Below are positions 25,868-33,530 of a stretch of 64,000 bases of DNA, piece by piece (the stretch's first letter is position 1; every line of letters begins with the position of its first letter). Where the stretch lies: contig JAILXV010000002.1 of assembly GCA_045430285.1 (NCBI GenBank), positions 248,001-312,000 on the forward strand, given 5' to 3'. The translations under genes were made by a program, and so were the position numbers. The stretch is from Agarilytica sp045430285 (GTDB lineage: Bacteria; Pseudomonadota; Gammaproteobacteria; Pseudomonadales; Cellvibrionaceae). The notes under the pieces are model-generated. The model made no database searches. It was not told the DNA's origin and worked only from the letters and a program-made list of their open reading frames with translations.

Positions 25868-27127
25868 ATGAACCTCACCGACCTCAAAACAAAACCGATC
25901 GAAGAATTGATCAATATCGCAAAAGAAATGGGCATGGAAAATTTAGCCCGATCTCGAAAACAAGACGTCATTTTCAATATTCTAAAGAAACATGCACGTA
26001 GCGGTGAGGACATTTACGGTGACGGCGTATTGGAAATCCTTCAAGACGGCTTTGGTTTTTTACGCTCCGCCGGCGCTTCGTATCTCGCGGGTCCGGATGA
26101 TATATACGTATCACCCAGCCAAATACGACGTTTTAATTTACGCACGGGCGATAGCATTGCTGGGAAAATTCGACCACCGAAAGAAGGCGAACGTTATTTT
26201 GCCATGCTCAAGGTTAACGAAATTAATTTCGATAAACCTGAAAACTCTAAAAACAAAATTCTGTTTGAAAACTTAACCCCCTTATTCCCTAACGAGCGTA
26301 TCGTCCTCGAATCAGGAAACGGATCTTCAGAAGATTTAACAGGCCGAATTATTGATTTGGTCGCGCCTATCGGCAAAGGCCAACGCGGACTTATCGTTGC
26401 ACCACCCAAAGCAGGTAAAACGATCATGATGCAAAATATTGCGCAGGCCATTACGCGCAATAGTCCAGAATGCTACCTTATTGTTTTACTCATTGATGAG
26501 CGCCCAGAAGAAGTAACTGAAATGCGTCGCTCAGTAAAAGGCGAAGTGGTTGCCTCCACTTTCGATGAACCACCCGCACGCCACGTACAAGTTGCCGAGA
26601 TGGTAATCGAACGCGCTAAGCGTTTAGCCGAGCACAAAAAAGATGTCGTTATCTTACTCGACTCCGTTACACGGCTTGCTCGCGCATACAACACCGTTAT
26701 CCCATCATCCGGTAAAGTGCTCACTGGTGGTGTCGATGCTCACGCACTCGAACGTCCTAAACGCTTTTTTGGTGCCGCACGAAACATTGAAGAAGGCGGC
26801 AGCCTATCTATCATTGCGACAGCGCTGATCGATACCGGCTCGAAAATGGATGAAGTCATTTACGAAGAATTTAAAGGTACCGGTAACCAAGAGTTACACC
26901 TGGACAGAAAAATCGCTGAAAAACGCGTATACCCTGCCATTAACGTTCGTCGTTCCGGTACACGCCGTGAAGACCTATTGATGAAAGAAGATGAACTCCA
27001 ACGCGTATGGATCTTACGAAAACTTCTTCACGATATGGAAGACACTGGCGCAACAGAATTTTTGCTGGACCGTCTCAAAGGCTTTAAATCCAACAATGAA
27101 TTCTTCCTATCTATGAAATCAAAATAG
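25868..27127 (+). CDS. rho: Transcription termination factor Rho
   Basis: Rho is a hexameric RNA-dependent helicase that ends transcription of untranslated RNA. Starting at the ATG at 25868 the protein has 419 residues, the same as E. coli, and begins MNLTDLKTKPIEELI. It shows the N-terminal helix bundle, the RNA-binding cold-shock fold (DGVLEILQDGFGFLRS, YVSPSQIRRFNLRTGD), Walker A PPKAGKT, Walker B VVILLDSVTRLAR, the Q loop and the C-terminal EEFKGTGNQELHLDR. Upstream in-frame TTG (25778) and ATG (25850) codons would add unconserved residues. An unusually long leader precedes it and a 12-bp hairpin covers the stop codon. Confidence 0.97.
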   Translation: MNLTDLKTKPIEELINIAKEMGMENLARSRKQDVIFNILKKHARSGEDIYGDGVLEILQDGFGFLRSAGASYLAGPDDIYVSPSQIRRFNLRTGDSIAGKIRPPKEGERYFAMLKVNEINFDKPENSKNKILFENLTPLFPNERIVLESGNGSSEDLTGRIIDLVAPIGKGQRGLIVAPPKAGKTIMMQNIAQAITRNSPECYLIVLLIDERPEEVTEMRRSVKGEVVASTFDEPPARHVQVAEMVIERAKRLAEHKKDVVILLDSVTRLARAYNTVIPSSGKVLTGGVDAHALERPKRFFGAARNIEEGGSLSIIATALIDTGSKMDEVIYEEFKGTGNQELHLDRKIAEKRVYPAINVRRSGTRREDLLMKEDELQRVWILRKLLHDMEDTGATEFLLDRLKGFKSNNEFFLSMKSK

Positions 27128-27147
27128 TATTCACGCTATTTTGATTT
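27116..27147 (+). terminator. Rho-gene terminator hairpin
   Basis: A perfect 12-bp stem (27116-27127 with 27136-27147) with an 8-base loop includes the rho stop codon. The stem is A/T-rich and its right arm runs into a T-rich tract ending TTTTCTT. It probably limits read-through into ubiD, whose start is 15 bases further on. Confidence 0.6.
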
Positions 27148-27162
27148 TCTTAGTCGCTACTC

Positions 27163-28632
27163 ATGCAATTTAAAGATCTAAGAGAATTCATTCAGCTGCT
27201 CGAAGAACGCGGGCAGCTGAAACGTATTCAACACCCCGTCGATTGTAATCTCGAAATTACCGAAATTTGCGACCGCACACTTCGCGCGAAGGGCCCTGCG
27301 CTTTTGTTCGAAAATGTTATCGGGCATGAGACACCGTTACTCGGCAATTTATTCGGTACCCCAGAGCGTGTTGCCCTTGGCATGGGACAGGAAAGCACTG
27401 ATTCCCTGAGAGAAGTCGGTGAACTGCTCGCATTTTTAAAAGAACCGGAGCCACCCAAAAGCCTACGCGATGCATGGAGCAAAATGCCCATCTTTAAACG
27501 CGTACTGGCCATGTCGCCCAAGCAAATATCCAACCCACCTTGTCAACAAGTGCAAATTTCTGGCGACGACGTAGACCTGAATAAAATACCAATACAAACT
27601 TGCTGGCCAGGCGACGCTGGCCCTCTCGTTACGTGGCCATTAGTGGTAACCAAAGGTCCCAATAAAGAACGACAAAATCTTGGTATTTACCGTATGCAAC
27701 TCATCGGTAAAAATAAATTAATTATGCGCTGGCTCAGCCATCGCGGCGGGGCATTGGATTTTCAAGAGTGGCAAGCCGCCCATCCAGGCGAAAACTTTCC
27801 CGTTTCTGTCGCCCTTGGCGCAGACCCCGCCACCATATTAGGCGCAGTCACCCCAGTGCCCGACACACTCAGCGAATACGCATTCGCCGGTTTATTACGC
27901 AACAATAAAACCGAAGTCGGCAAAAGTATCACTAACGACTTACAAGTACCTGCACACGCTGAATTTGTTTTGGAAGGTTATATTGCACCCGACGAGATGG
28001 CAGACGAAGGTCCGTTTGGTGATCACACTGGCTATTACAACGAAGTCGATCGCTTCCCTGTTTTTACAGTAGAAAAAATTACTCACCGTAAAGACCCGAT
28101 TTATCACAGCACCTACACTGGCCGACCACCCGATGAACCCGCCATTTTGGGCGTCGCTCTTAACGAAGTGTTTGTCCCGCTTTTGAAAAAACAATTTCCT
28201 GAAATTGTCGACTTCTATTTGCCGCCAGAAGGCTGCTCCTATCGTATGGCGATCGTGACAATGAAGAAGCAATACCCTGGTCACGCTAAGCGCGTCATGA
28301 TGGGCGTGTGGTCTTTCTTACGGCAGTTTATGTATACGAAGTTCGTCATTGTGACCGATGACGATATTAATGCGCGAGACTGGCAAGACGTTATATGGGC
28401 GATCACAACACGCGTCGATCCAACACGCGACACCACCATGATCGACAATACCCCCATCGACTATTTGGACTTCGCCTCACCCGTATCAGGCCTAGGCTCA
28501 AAAATGGGAATTGACGCAACCAACAAAATGCCAGGAGAAACTAATCGGGAATGGGGCACAACGATTGCTATGCCCGAAGAAGTAAAAGAGAAAATCGATA
28601 CGCTCTGGGAAGGACTGGGTATTTTGGATTAA
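27163..28632 (+). CDS. ubiD: UbiD, prenylated-FMN 4-hydroxy-3-polyprenylbenzoate decarboxylase
   Basis: UbiD removes the carboxyl group from 3-polyprenyl-4-hydroxybenzoate in ubiquinone synthesis, using prenylated FMN made by UbiX. The 489-residue product is family length. It has LREFIQLLEERGQLKRI at the N terminus, the Arg/Glu-rich active region with IYRMQLIGKNKLIMRWLSHRGGALDF, the Glu-x-Asp loop in ADEGPFGDHTGYYNE, and TGRPPDEPAILG. rho-ubiD order recurs in pseudomonads. ubiA, encoding the preceding enzyme in the pathway, is at 42.7 kb; ubiX is not in the window. The gene is convergent with the peroxidase-like gene 16 bases away. Confidence 0.95.
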   Translation: MQFKDLREFIQLLEERGQLKRIQHPVDCNLEITEICDRTLRAKGPALLFENVIGHETPLLGNLFGTPERVALGMGQESTDSLREVGELLAFLKEPEPPKSLRDAWSKMPIFKRVLAMSPKQISNPPCQQVQISGDDVDLNKIPIQTCWPGDAGPLVTWPLVVTKGPNKERQNLGIYRMQLIGKNKLIMRWLSHRGGALDFQEWQAAHPGENFPVSVALGADPATILGAVTPVPDTLSEYAFAGLLRNNKTEVGKSITNDLQVPAHAEFVLEGYIAPDEMADEGPFGDHTGYYNEVDRFPVFTVEKITHRKDPIYHSTYTGRPPDEPAILGVALNEVFVPLLKKQFPEIVDFYLPPEGCSYRMAIVTMKKQYPGHAKRVMMGVWSFLRQFMYTKFVIVTDDDINARDWQDVIWAITTRVDPTRDTTMIDNTPIDYLDFASPVSGLGSKMGIDATNKMPGETNREWGTTIAMPEEVKEKIDTLWEGLGILD

Positions 28633-28648
28633 GACCTTTAAAACTAAC

Positions 28649-29362
28649 TTATTTTTCTGGCTTAGAATTCCACCAACCCACTTTTATTCGCATCCAAATC
28701 ATCGACATATATTTGGAAAATGCAGACCAAGAACCATAAAATGTTTTTTCCGGCTTTACCCAACCCTCCGGAAATTTATTATTCTTCCATAGACTCACCA
28801 CATCCTCTACCTCAAAATATTTTTTCGAAGTTTCAGGATCTGTCCGACCAAAAATTTCCAAAAACCCAGCAAATTCAAACGATAATATATTTGTACCCAA
28901 AAACGATTTAAATTTTACGGGACATTGATTAAAACCATTAATCGCCAGGGCGAAATCTTCTTTGTACAAACGTCCATTTTCCTGAGCATAACTTTCCAGA
29001 AGTTTTAATCTTTTTTCAGAAAAACCTTCTGGGTTATTTAGAATACCACTCGAACTTCCGTGATCTAAAAACGTACCCTCAAACGCAGTCAAATTAACGA
29101 AGCCTGGTTTCTTCGCTTCTGGTGCACGCTCTCCAGTAACAATCAAAAGGTCTTCCACCTTGGTATTCGACACCAGCCCAATATATTCCAAATATGCGCG
29201 TACATCTTGCTGAGCGACCCAGCCCTCGCTATCTGGGTTTAGCAAACTCATTCGTATGCCGGTGCGCATATTGGGACACAAGACCTTATTAAATAGCTCT
29301 TGTGATAAATTTGTTTCGTCGACACTTCGATATTTTGGCGAAAGTAGTGTTGCTTCTGACAT
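28649..29362 (-). CDS. Haem-thiolate peroxidase-like (chloroperoxidase/UPO family) protein
   Basis: I read this 237-residue protein as a relative of fungal-type haem-thiolate peroxidases (Peroxidase_2). C29 in KVLCPNMRTG is positioned like the Pro-Cys-Pro proximal ligand; AFEGTFLDHGSS (94-105) resembles the E-G-D metal/haem-propionate motif and the following Ser/His region; LSFEFAGFLEIFG (160-172) resembles the distal acid helix with E169 as candidate; and LWKNNKFPEGWVKPE (191-205) is very like the closing LPEGW signature. An Arg normally one helical turn or two before the distal Glu is not obvious. There is no signal peptide and the C terminus is aromatic and basic. Haem binding and activity are unproven. 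It is the last gene of the leftward run. Confidence 0.5.
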   Translation of the reverse strand: MSEATLLSPKYRSVDETNLSQELFNKVLCPNMRTGIRMSLLNPDSEGWVAQQDVRAYLEYIGLVSNTKVEDLLIVTGERAPEAKKPGFVNLTAFEGTFLDHGSSSGILNNPEGFSEKRLKLLESYAQENGRLYKEDFALAINGFNQCPVKFKSFLGTNILSFEFAGFLEIFGRTDPETSKKYFEVEDVVSLWKNNKFPEGWVKPEKTFYGSWSAFSKYMSMIWMRIKVGWWNSKPEK

Positions 29363-29548
29363 GCATTAACCTTTTTAACTTTAAGCGGGTAAAACAATAA
29401 ATTTTTAGGAGCAATACGCTAGCACAAAACGATAAGCATAAATATGCTAAACATATGAAGAGAAATACAAATATTGAAATTATGTCACCGAAATCAACGC
29501 GAAAAATTAGATCAAAAAGCTGAACACTTTCAAAGTGTCTGCTACGTA

Positions 29549-29818
29549 CTACAACAACACAACTGTCTTTGCCTCAGAGCGCTCTATCATTTTAACAATC
29601 GCAGACTGAATAACTTCATCTTCACGTGCGTTCGACTTAGCTTGGAAGCGCTCCTCCAGAGGCGCAGCGCCCTCTTCAGATACGAACGTCACGGATACCT
29701 CGCTTGCGACACTGTCATCATCTTCCTTAGGCAAGTAAGAAATTGAAATTTCTGGATACCCCTGAAAACCCATTTTTACTTTTTTGGCGATTCTTTTTTT
29801 TGATTTTTCTAGGTTCAT
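29549..29818 (-). CDS. Small conserved hypothetical protein
   Basis: An 89-residue acidic cytoplasmic protein starting MNLEKSKKRIAKKVKMGFQG, followed by a beta-rich stretch (ISISYLPKEDDD, SEVSVTFVSEEGAAPLEER) and a helical REDEVIQSAIVKMIERSEAKTVVLL end. It resembles an unnamed family seen in pseudomonads and other marine gammaproteobacteria. I know no function. I chose the ATG at 29818 because GGGGTG stands just before it; an ATG-proximal codon at 29830 would add four residues. Confidence 0.65.
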   Translation of the reverse strand: MNLEKSKKRIAKKVKMGFQGYPEISISYLPKEDDDSVASEVSVTFVSEEGAAPLEERFQAKSNAREDEVIQSAIVKMIERSEAKTVVLL

Positions 29819-29875
29819 ATAACACCCCACAATTAGGAATATACAGCGCGAATAAAATTATTAGCAACGCCTGAT

Positions 29876-30259
29876 TTACTCTACCGCTGGCCGGCTATCG
29901 GCCATAAGCAGGTCTATATCTCGCTGCGCTTTCTTTGGATTTTCCAAATCCTTCAGCTCTAACATCTCACATTCGTCCTTTACCATTTGCTCAATGGTGA
30001 CGGGGTAATGCCGACAATCTTCAGGACGATCGTAATAGATATCACAGGTATATAGCTCAGTATCGGGTGCTTTACGCAACCACGGACATAGCGCAATTTG
30101 CTTACCTGTTTTAGGGTCCATCCAAATTTTACCGTCCTTCACATAACGATATATCTCTGGGCTAAAAAACTCCCACAACTCAATTTCATCCGGCGAAGCA
30201 GACAAGCCACCGTTACTATACTTCGTGCAGCATTTTCCGCATTGGTTACAGTCTTTCAC
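29876..30259 (-). CDS. YkgJ-family cysteine-cluster protein
   Basis: The 127-residue protein belongs to the CxxCxxCC (YkgJ/UPF0153) family thought to bind zinc or an iron-sulfur cluster. The cluster ligands are C4, C7, C10 and C11 in DCNQCGKCC, with further conserved cysteines in ALCPWLRK, YTCDIY and EDCRHYPVT. Cofactor and role are not established. It starts with GTG at 30259, since that places the cysteine motif within the first residues as in the family. It is one of the single-gene units in the 28.6-34.4 kb leftward run. Confidence 0.8.
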   Translation of the reverse strand: MKDCNQCGKCCTKYSNGGLSASPDEIELWEFFSPEIYRYVKDGKIWMDPKTGKQIALCPWLRKAPDTELYTCDIYYDRPEDCRHYPVTIEQMVKDECEMLELKDLENPKKAQRDIDLLMADSRPAVE

Positions 30260-30311
30260 ATTAATGCGTCTCTAAAAATCACACAAGTGCCCCACTCCAG
30301 GTGCCGGTTAT

Positions 30312-30713
30312 TCAATTGAGTTCAGCTTGCACTTTCTTAGGCAAACTCATCAGAGCCTTATTGTATGACCAGCGCACAAGCTCTTTCAGGTAATCTTCAT
30401 CCATGGTTTTTACATCTATCACCGTAACCCAATGAAATCTATGCATATAACGCGCGGGCTTTATTCCAGGCTGGTCGGTCAGCTCCAAAAGCCTTTGTGG
30501 CATCACTCTAAAACTAAAACGCCACTTTTCAGGGTTGCTCGTTTTGAAATAAGCAAACCTTTTATCACCTACCGAAAAAGATAAGATATTGGAAGGGTGT
30601 CCGTTCTCGCTCACTGAAACACCCAAAAAAGACTGACAAAACTGCCTGGTTTGATCGACATTCATTAGATATGCTGGCCTTTTTTCCCTAACCGGCGCCT
30701 TGCTCATCAACAT
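30312..30713 (-). CDS. MmcQ/YjbR family protein
   Basis: The 133-residue protein has the YjbR double-wing fold signatures: ILSFSVGDKRFAYFKTSNPEKWRFSFRV, a LLELTDQPGIKPARYMHRFHWVTV core, and the C-terminal LVRWSYNKALMSLPKKVQ helix. The family is described as DNA-binding-like (formerly DUF419) but its function is unknown. The first ATG (30713) lies inside the end of the upstream DUF1801 gene, giving a 26-base overlap; ATGs at 30707 and 30665 are alternatives, the last avoiding the overlap. Translational coupling with the DUF1801 gene is plausible. Confidence 0.8.
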   Translation of the reverse strand: MLMSKAPVREKRPAYLMNVDQTRQFCQSFLGVSVSENGHPSNILSFSVGDKRFAYFKTSNPEKWRFSFRVMPQRLLELTDQPGIKPARYMHRFHWVTVIDVKTMDEDYLKELVRWSYNKALMSLPKKVQAELN

Positions 30714-31092
30714 GATACATTAACGCCATTTTTATGCAGGCTCTCAATTCGTTCTCGGGAATTGACTTCTCAATATCAAAAACGATTGCTCTATTACTTT
30801 CATAAGAAAACTCAGGGAACAACGACCGATAAGCGTCCACGAGAGAAGTTTTACAATTGACGTACATGGCATATTGATTGGGGGACTTGTCCTTCCAATC
30901 AATTCTTATGGTGGTGCCGCTTTTACTTTCTGCTGTTAGGTAAGCAGGTTCTCCCCACTTTAACGTCTCTTCCAGCTTGCCGACGCCTTCTGAGTTAGCC
31001 GCAACATCAAATATAAGATCTCGCAAAAACATCATTTTGGGCCGTACCGCTGCAGGGTAAGATTCAAAGACCTTGCGCACGCGTTTATCCAT
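30688..31092 (-). CDS. DUF1801 (YdhG-like) protein
   Basis: A 134-residue cytoplasmic protein with the DUF1801 core: VRPKMMFLRDLIFDVAANSE, LEETLKWGEPAYLTAESKSGTTIRIDWK, QYAMYVNCKTSLVDAYRSLFPE and IPENELRACIKMALMYHV. These proteins have an iron-sulfur-scaffold-like or frataxin-like small fold in structure studies, but their role is unknown. The ATG at 31092 begins MDKRVRKVF. The end overlaps the MmcQ/YjbR gene by 26 bases, which is long for a chance event and suggests they are expressed together. Confidence 0.75.
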   Translation of the reverse strand: MDKRVRKVFESYPAAVRPKMMFLRDLIFDVAANSEGVGKLEETLKWGEPAYLTAESKSGTTIRIDWKDKSPNQYAMYVNCKTSLVDAYRSLFPEFSYESNRAIVFDIEKSIPENELRACIKMALMYHVDEQGAG

Positions 31093-31135
31093 ATCCGAAA
31101 CTCACTCTGGTACGAATCATTTGCAAAAAATCGAG

Positions 31136-31723
31136 CTAGTACGCCCCATCAAAAGATCCTTCGCCGCCATCATCGGGGATTATAGACATCAACCAATCAA
31201 TATTATCGGCAATAAATTTTTTGTCCGCCTCACTCGCCTTAGCCATCGCAAATGCCATATCCTTACTTTGTGCTCTGTTTTCGTTCAGAGTTTCTTCCAA
31301 GCCGGCAATCATCGCAGCAGGAGCTCCGCTGTCTTTCATTGACTTAATACTATTTTCTAAGGTTTTCTCCATTGCATCAAAATCCATCCCTGCGGGCATT
31401 TTCTTCATTTGGACAAAGAACATCCCCCCCATAAGCCGCGTAGAAACATCATACACCTCCGCTAAACTTTTAAACTCAGATGATGACAACGCTTTCATTA
31501 CCTCTGGATAAGCGCTCGATTTCTCCATCAACCGAATCGCCTTATCCTGATCAGCCATACTATAGTTATCTGTTTGTGAAAATATGGTGGGGTATTTATC
31601 TTCCAAACGTTCTATTTTTTCAGTGACGGCATAGAAAGACGTAATAAGTGCTTTGTTCAGTGTTCGGCCGTCCGCCAAAAGTACGGGAGAGATAAAAAAA
31701 ATCGCGATGATTAAATACTTCAT
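31136..31723 (-). CDS. Exported hypothetical protein
   Basis: A 195-residue protein with a signal peptide (MKYLIIAIFFISPVLLADG, cleavage near LLA-DG) and a mostly helical, Met-rich body. No cysteine lies at the cleavage site, so it is not a lipoprotein. The ATG at 31723 is well supported by AGGAGGAAGT directly upstream; an earlier in-frame ATG at 31738 would include that site in the coding region. The pattern of an MA/AM-rich helix (KALSSSEFKSLAEVYD, SIKSMKDSGAPAAMIAGL) does not match a family I know. It may be periplasmic. Confidence 0.6.
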   Translation of the reverse strand: MKYLIIAIFFISPVLLADGRTLNKALITSFYAVTEKIERLEDKYPTIFSQTDNYSMADQDKAIRLMEKSSAYPEVMKALSSSEFKSLAEVYDVSTRLMGGMFFVQMKKMPAGMDFDAMEKTLENSIKSMKDSGAPAAMIAGLEETLNENRAQSKDMAFAMAKASEADKKFIADNIDWLMSIIPDDGGEGSFDGAY

Positions 31724-31810
31724 ACTTCCTCCTAACATGATGATTTTTTACTGTTGTAAATGTGACAAATATTGCAAAGTAACAAACCGCTCCAAAAGCG
31801 AGCAAGCATG

Positions 31811-32149
31811 TCAGTGCCCCATAAACGTGTCTATAAACTCTGCTAATTTATCTTCCAAATGCCCTTCAAATTCATCTAGACTCTTTTCGAATACCTCTAA
31901 ATACTTCGCGGCCTGAGCATGATTCATTCGTTTCCCAACGACGTTATACTGCATTTCAGGGAGTGTTTTATCATCTCTCGGGACTATATTCCATGAGATA
32001 TAGTCCGAATCTAAATCTTGTATATTTTTCTGTGCAAACGCGCAAAATTCCACAACATATTTCGCGCCATCAGGGCCTAAGCATCCTGGCTCAACCCGAT
32101 AGGTCACGCATAATTTTTTATCATCTGGCAAAGGTAAATCATGTTTCAT
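31811..32149 (-). CDS. Conserved hypothetical protein
   Basis: This 112-residue acidic protein begins MKHDLPLPDDKKLCVTYRVEPGCLGPDGAKYVVEFC. It has two early cysteine-bearing strands, then WNIVPRDDKTLPEMQYNVVGKRMNHAQAAKYLEVFEKSLDEFE, ending in a helix. I believe similar proteins occur in other marine gammaproteobacteria, but I recognise no domain. The ATG at 32149 is preferred to an in-frame TTG at 32155. It stands alone with gaps of about 90 and 200 bases to its neighbours. Confidence 0.6.
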   Translation of the reverse strand: MKHDLPLPDDKKLCVTYRVEPGCLGPDGAKYVVEFCAFAQKNIQDLDSDYISWNIVPRDDKTLPEMQYNVVGKRMNHAQAAKYLEVFEKSLDEFEGHLEDKLAEFIDTFMGH

Positions 32150-32357
32150 ATACAACGCTCAACATCGCTAATTAATTAACACAGGCCTATATTTATTTAA
32201 CATCCTATTATTCAGTATGGCTGATCATAAACAGGATTTTCATATTTACTTACCGTTTCTGAGAACGCTAAAATCATTACATCCAAATACCTTTTTAGAC
32301 TGCACCCTCTCTACTCAGCTACGCAATGTATTGAGTTCGATGACGCTCTCGGGGGAA

Positions 32358-32747
32358 CTAAAAGCCCGCGGAAAATGCCTCTTGGAGGTCGCTTTTAAGC
32401 TCTGACGGCTCCATTACCCACACATCTATTCCCGAGTTAGGGAAAACCCCCACCTTTAACTCATCGCCTTCCAGACCAGGCACCCATTTAGTAAAAAATT
32501 CTGGGACTGAAACACATTTGGGCGTTAGTTTTTCTGGTGAGCCTTTACTGTAAACAGACGTGAAATCCGAATGCGGCCAAACCGGCAGAAATTCACTGTC
32601 GTCATCTTCAGCGTATATTTTTAAGAATTGCTTATCCTCATTGACCAGAATCCAGATATCTCTTTCCTCGGCAACCATATCTAAGAATATTTCATACCGC
32701 TCTTCACAACCCAACTTCACTATGTCTTCGAAGCTATTATCATTCAT
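32358..32747 (-). CDS. DUF2750 protein
   Basis: The 129-residue protein matches the DUF2750 pattern: RYEIFLDMVAEERDIWILVNEDKQFL, then EFLPVWPHSDFTSVYSKGSPEKL, FFTKWVPGLEGDELKVGVFP and VMEPSELKSDL. Members are small cytoplasmic proteins of unknown function scattered in many bacteria, often as solitary genes. The ATG at 32747 is the only suitable start. About 200 bases lie between this gene and its left-hand neighbour, with no convincing gene in them. Confidence 0.75.
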   Translation of the reverse strand: MNDNSFEDIVKLGCEERYEIFLDMVAEERDIWILVNEDKQFLKIYAEDDDSEFLPVWPHSDFTSVYSKGSPEKLTPKCVSVPEFFTKWVPGLEGDELKVGVFPNSGIDVWVMEPSELKSDLQEAFSAGF

Positions 32748-32787
32748 TATGTATATCTACTTTTTATCAGCCAACGGGAAATCACAA

Positions 32788-33006
32788 TTATTCTGAACCG
32801 AAGATAATCGTGAACTTTTCCCCATTAAATTCAAGGACATCACCAGAAACGACCTTCTTTCTTTTTTGTGTTTCGACTGCACCATTTAGACTTACGCGTC
32901 CTTCCGCGATCACTAGCTTTGCTTCCGCACCGCTCGCGGCCAGGCCTTCGAACTTTAAGATCTTATATAGCTCTACGGGCTCTTTTGATATTTCTATTTT
33001 TTTCAT
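32788..33006 (-). CDS. S4-domain RNA-binding protein, YbcJ-like
   Basis: A 72-residue protein made almost wholly of an S4 domain: IEISKEPVELYKILKFEGLAASGAEAKLVIAEGRVSLNG is the helix-turn that contacts structured RNA, followed by ETQKRKKVVSGDVLEF. It resembles E. coli YbcJ and Bacillus YaaA, small S4 proteins linked to ribosome or RNA metabolism without a settled function. It is complete at the family length. Confidence 0.85.
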   Translation of the reverse strand: MKKIEISKEPVELYKILKFEGLAASGAEAKLVIAEGRVSLNGAVETQKRKKVVSGDVLEFNGEKFTIIFGSE

Positions 33007-33055
33007 TTAACGCATATCTCTTTATTTATAAAATGGTCTGGCATATTTAGCCGGC

Positions 33056-33457
33056 CTAGGCGACCTTAATCATTAAGGACACCCACAAGCCCAACACCAT
33101 CAGTACCGAAAACCAAAACGCCAGTAAACGATGCAAAAGATGGTTATAAGTCATGAGGATAGTCGCATGCACTATGCGAATACCGACAAATGCCCAAGCA
33201 AACACGATTCCGCTGATGCTGGTTACGTCCAAAGAGAGATAAGATAAACAGCCAACATAAAACAATACAGGCACTTCAAACTGATTGTTGAGACAGCGCG
33301 TTGTTTTCACTACGCTTTCGGGGTATTCCTCACTGCCCATTAGTTTATAGGCTCGCGCCCGCACCTCACCGCTCTTAACGCTTTTAACTCGCACAACAAA
33401 TGCAACGAGGCCAATACCGATCGTTAGAACCACCATCACAAACATGGGATATATCAA
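33056..33457 (-). CDS. MAPEG-family membrane protein
   Basis: The 133-residue protein has four hydrophobic helices (about 3-23, 60-80, 85-103, 108-130) and the family motif NNQFEVPVLFYVGCLSYLSL, followed by WAFVGIRIVHATI. MAPEG proteins include membrane glutathione transferases and eicosanoid enzymes; bacterial members are mostly uncharacterised. The start is TTG at 33457: AGGAG lies seven bases before it, while the first ATG (33445) is 12 bases further on. gshB elsewhere in the window would supply glutathione, but a link is only speculative. Confidence 0.8.
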   Translation of the reverse strand: MIYPMFVMVVLTIGIGLVAFVVRVKSVKSGEVRARAYKLMGSEEYPESVVKTTRCLNNQFEVPVLFYVGCLSYLSLDVTSISGIVFAWAFVGIRIVHATILMTYNHLLHRLLAFWFSVLMVLGLWVSLMIKVA

Positions 33458-33530
33458 TTTATTTCTCCTGGTCTTTTAATTACCCGTTTTTGGATACTAC
33501 ACTATTGCCATCAAATACCTGGGCAAATTA

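Noticed and set aside
32217..32405. Small forward reading frame of 62 codons next to the DUF2750 gene
   Set aside because: It has no ribosome-binding site, overlaps the end of the DUF2750 gene on the other strand, and has no recognisable domain.
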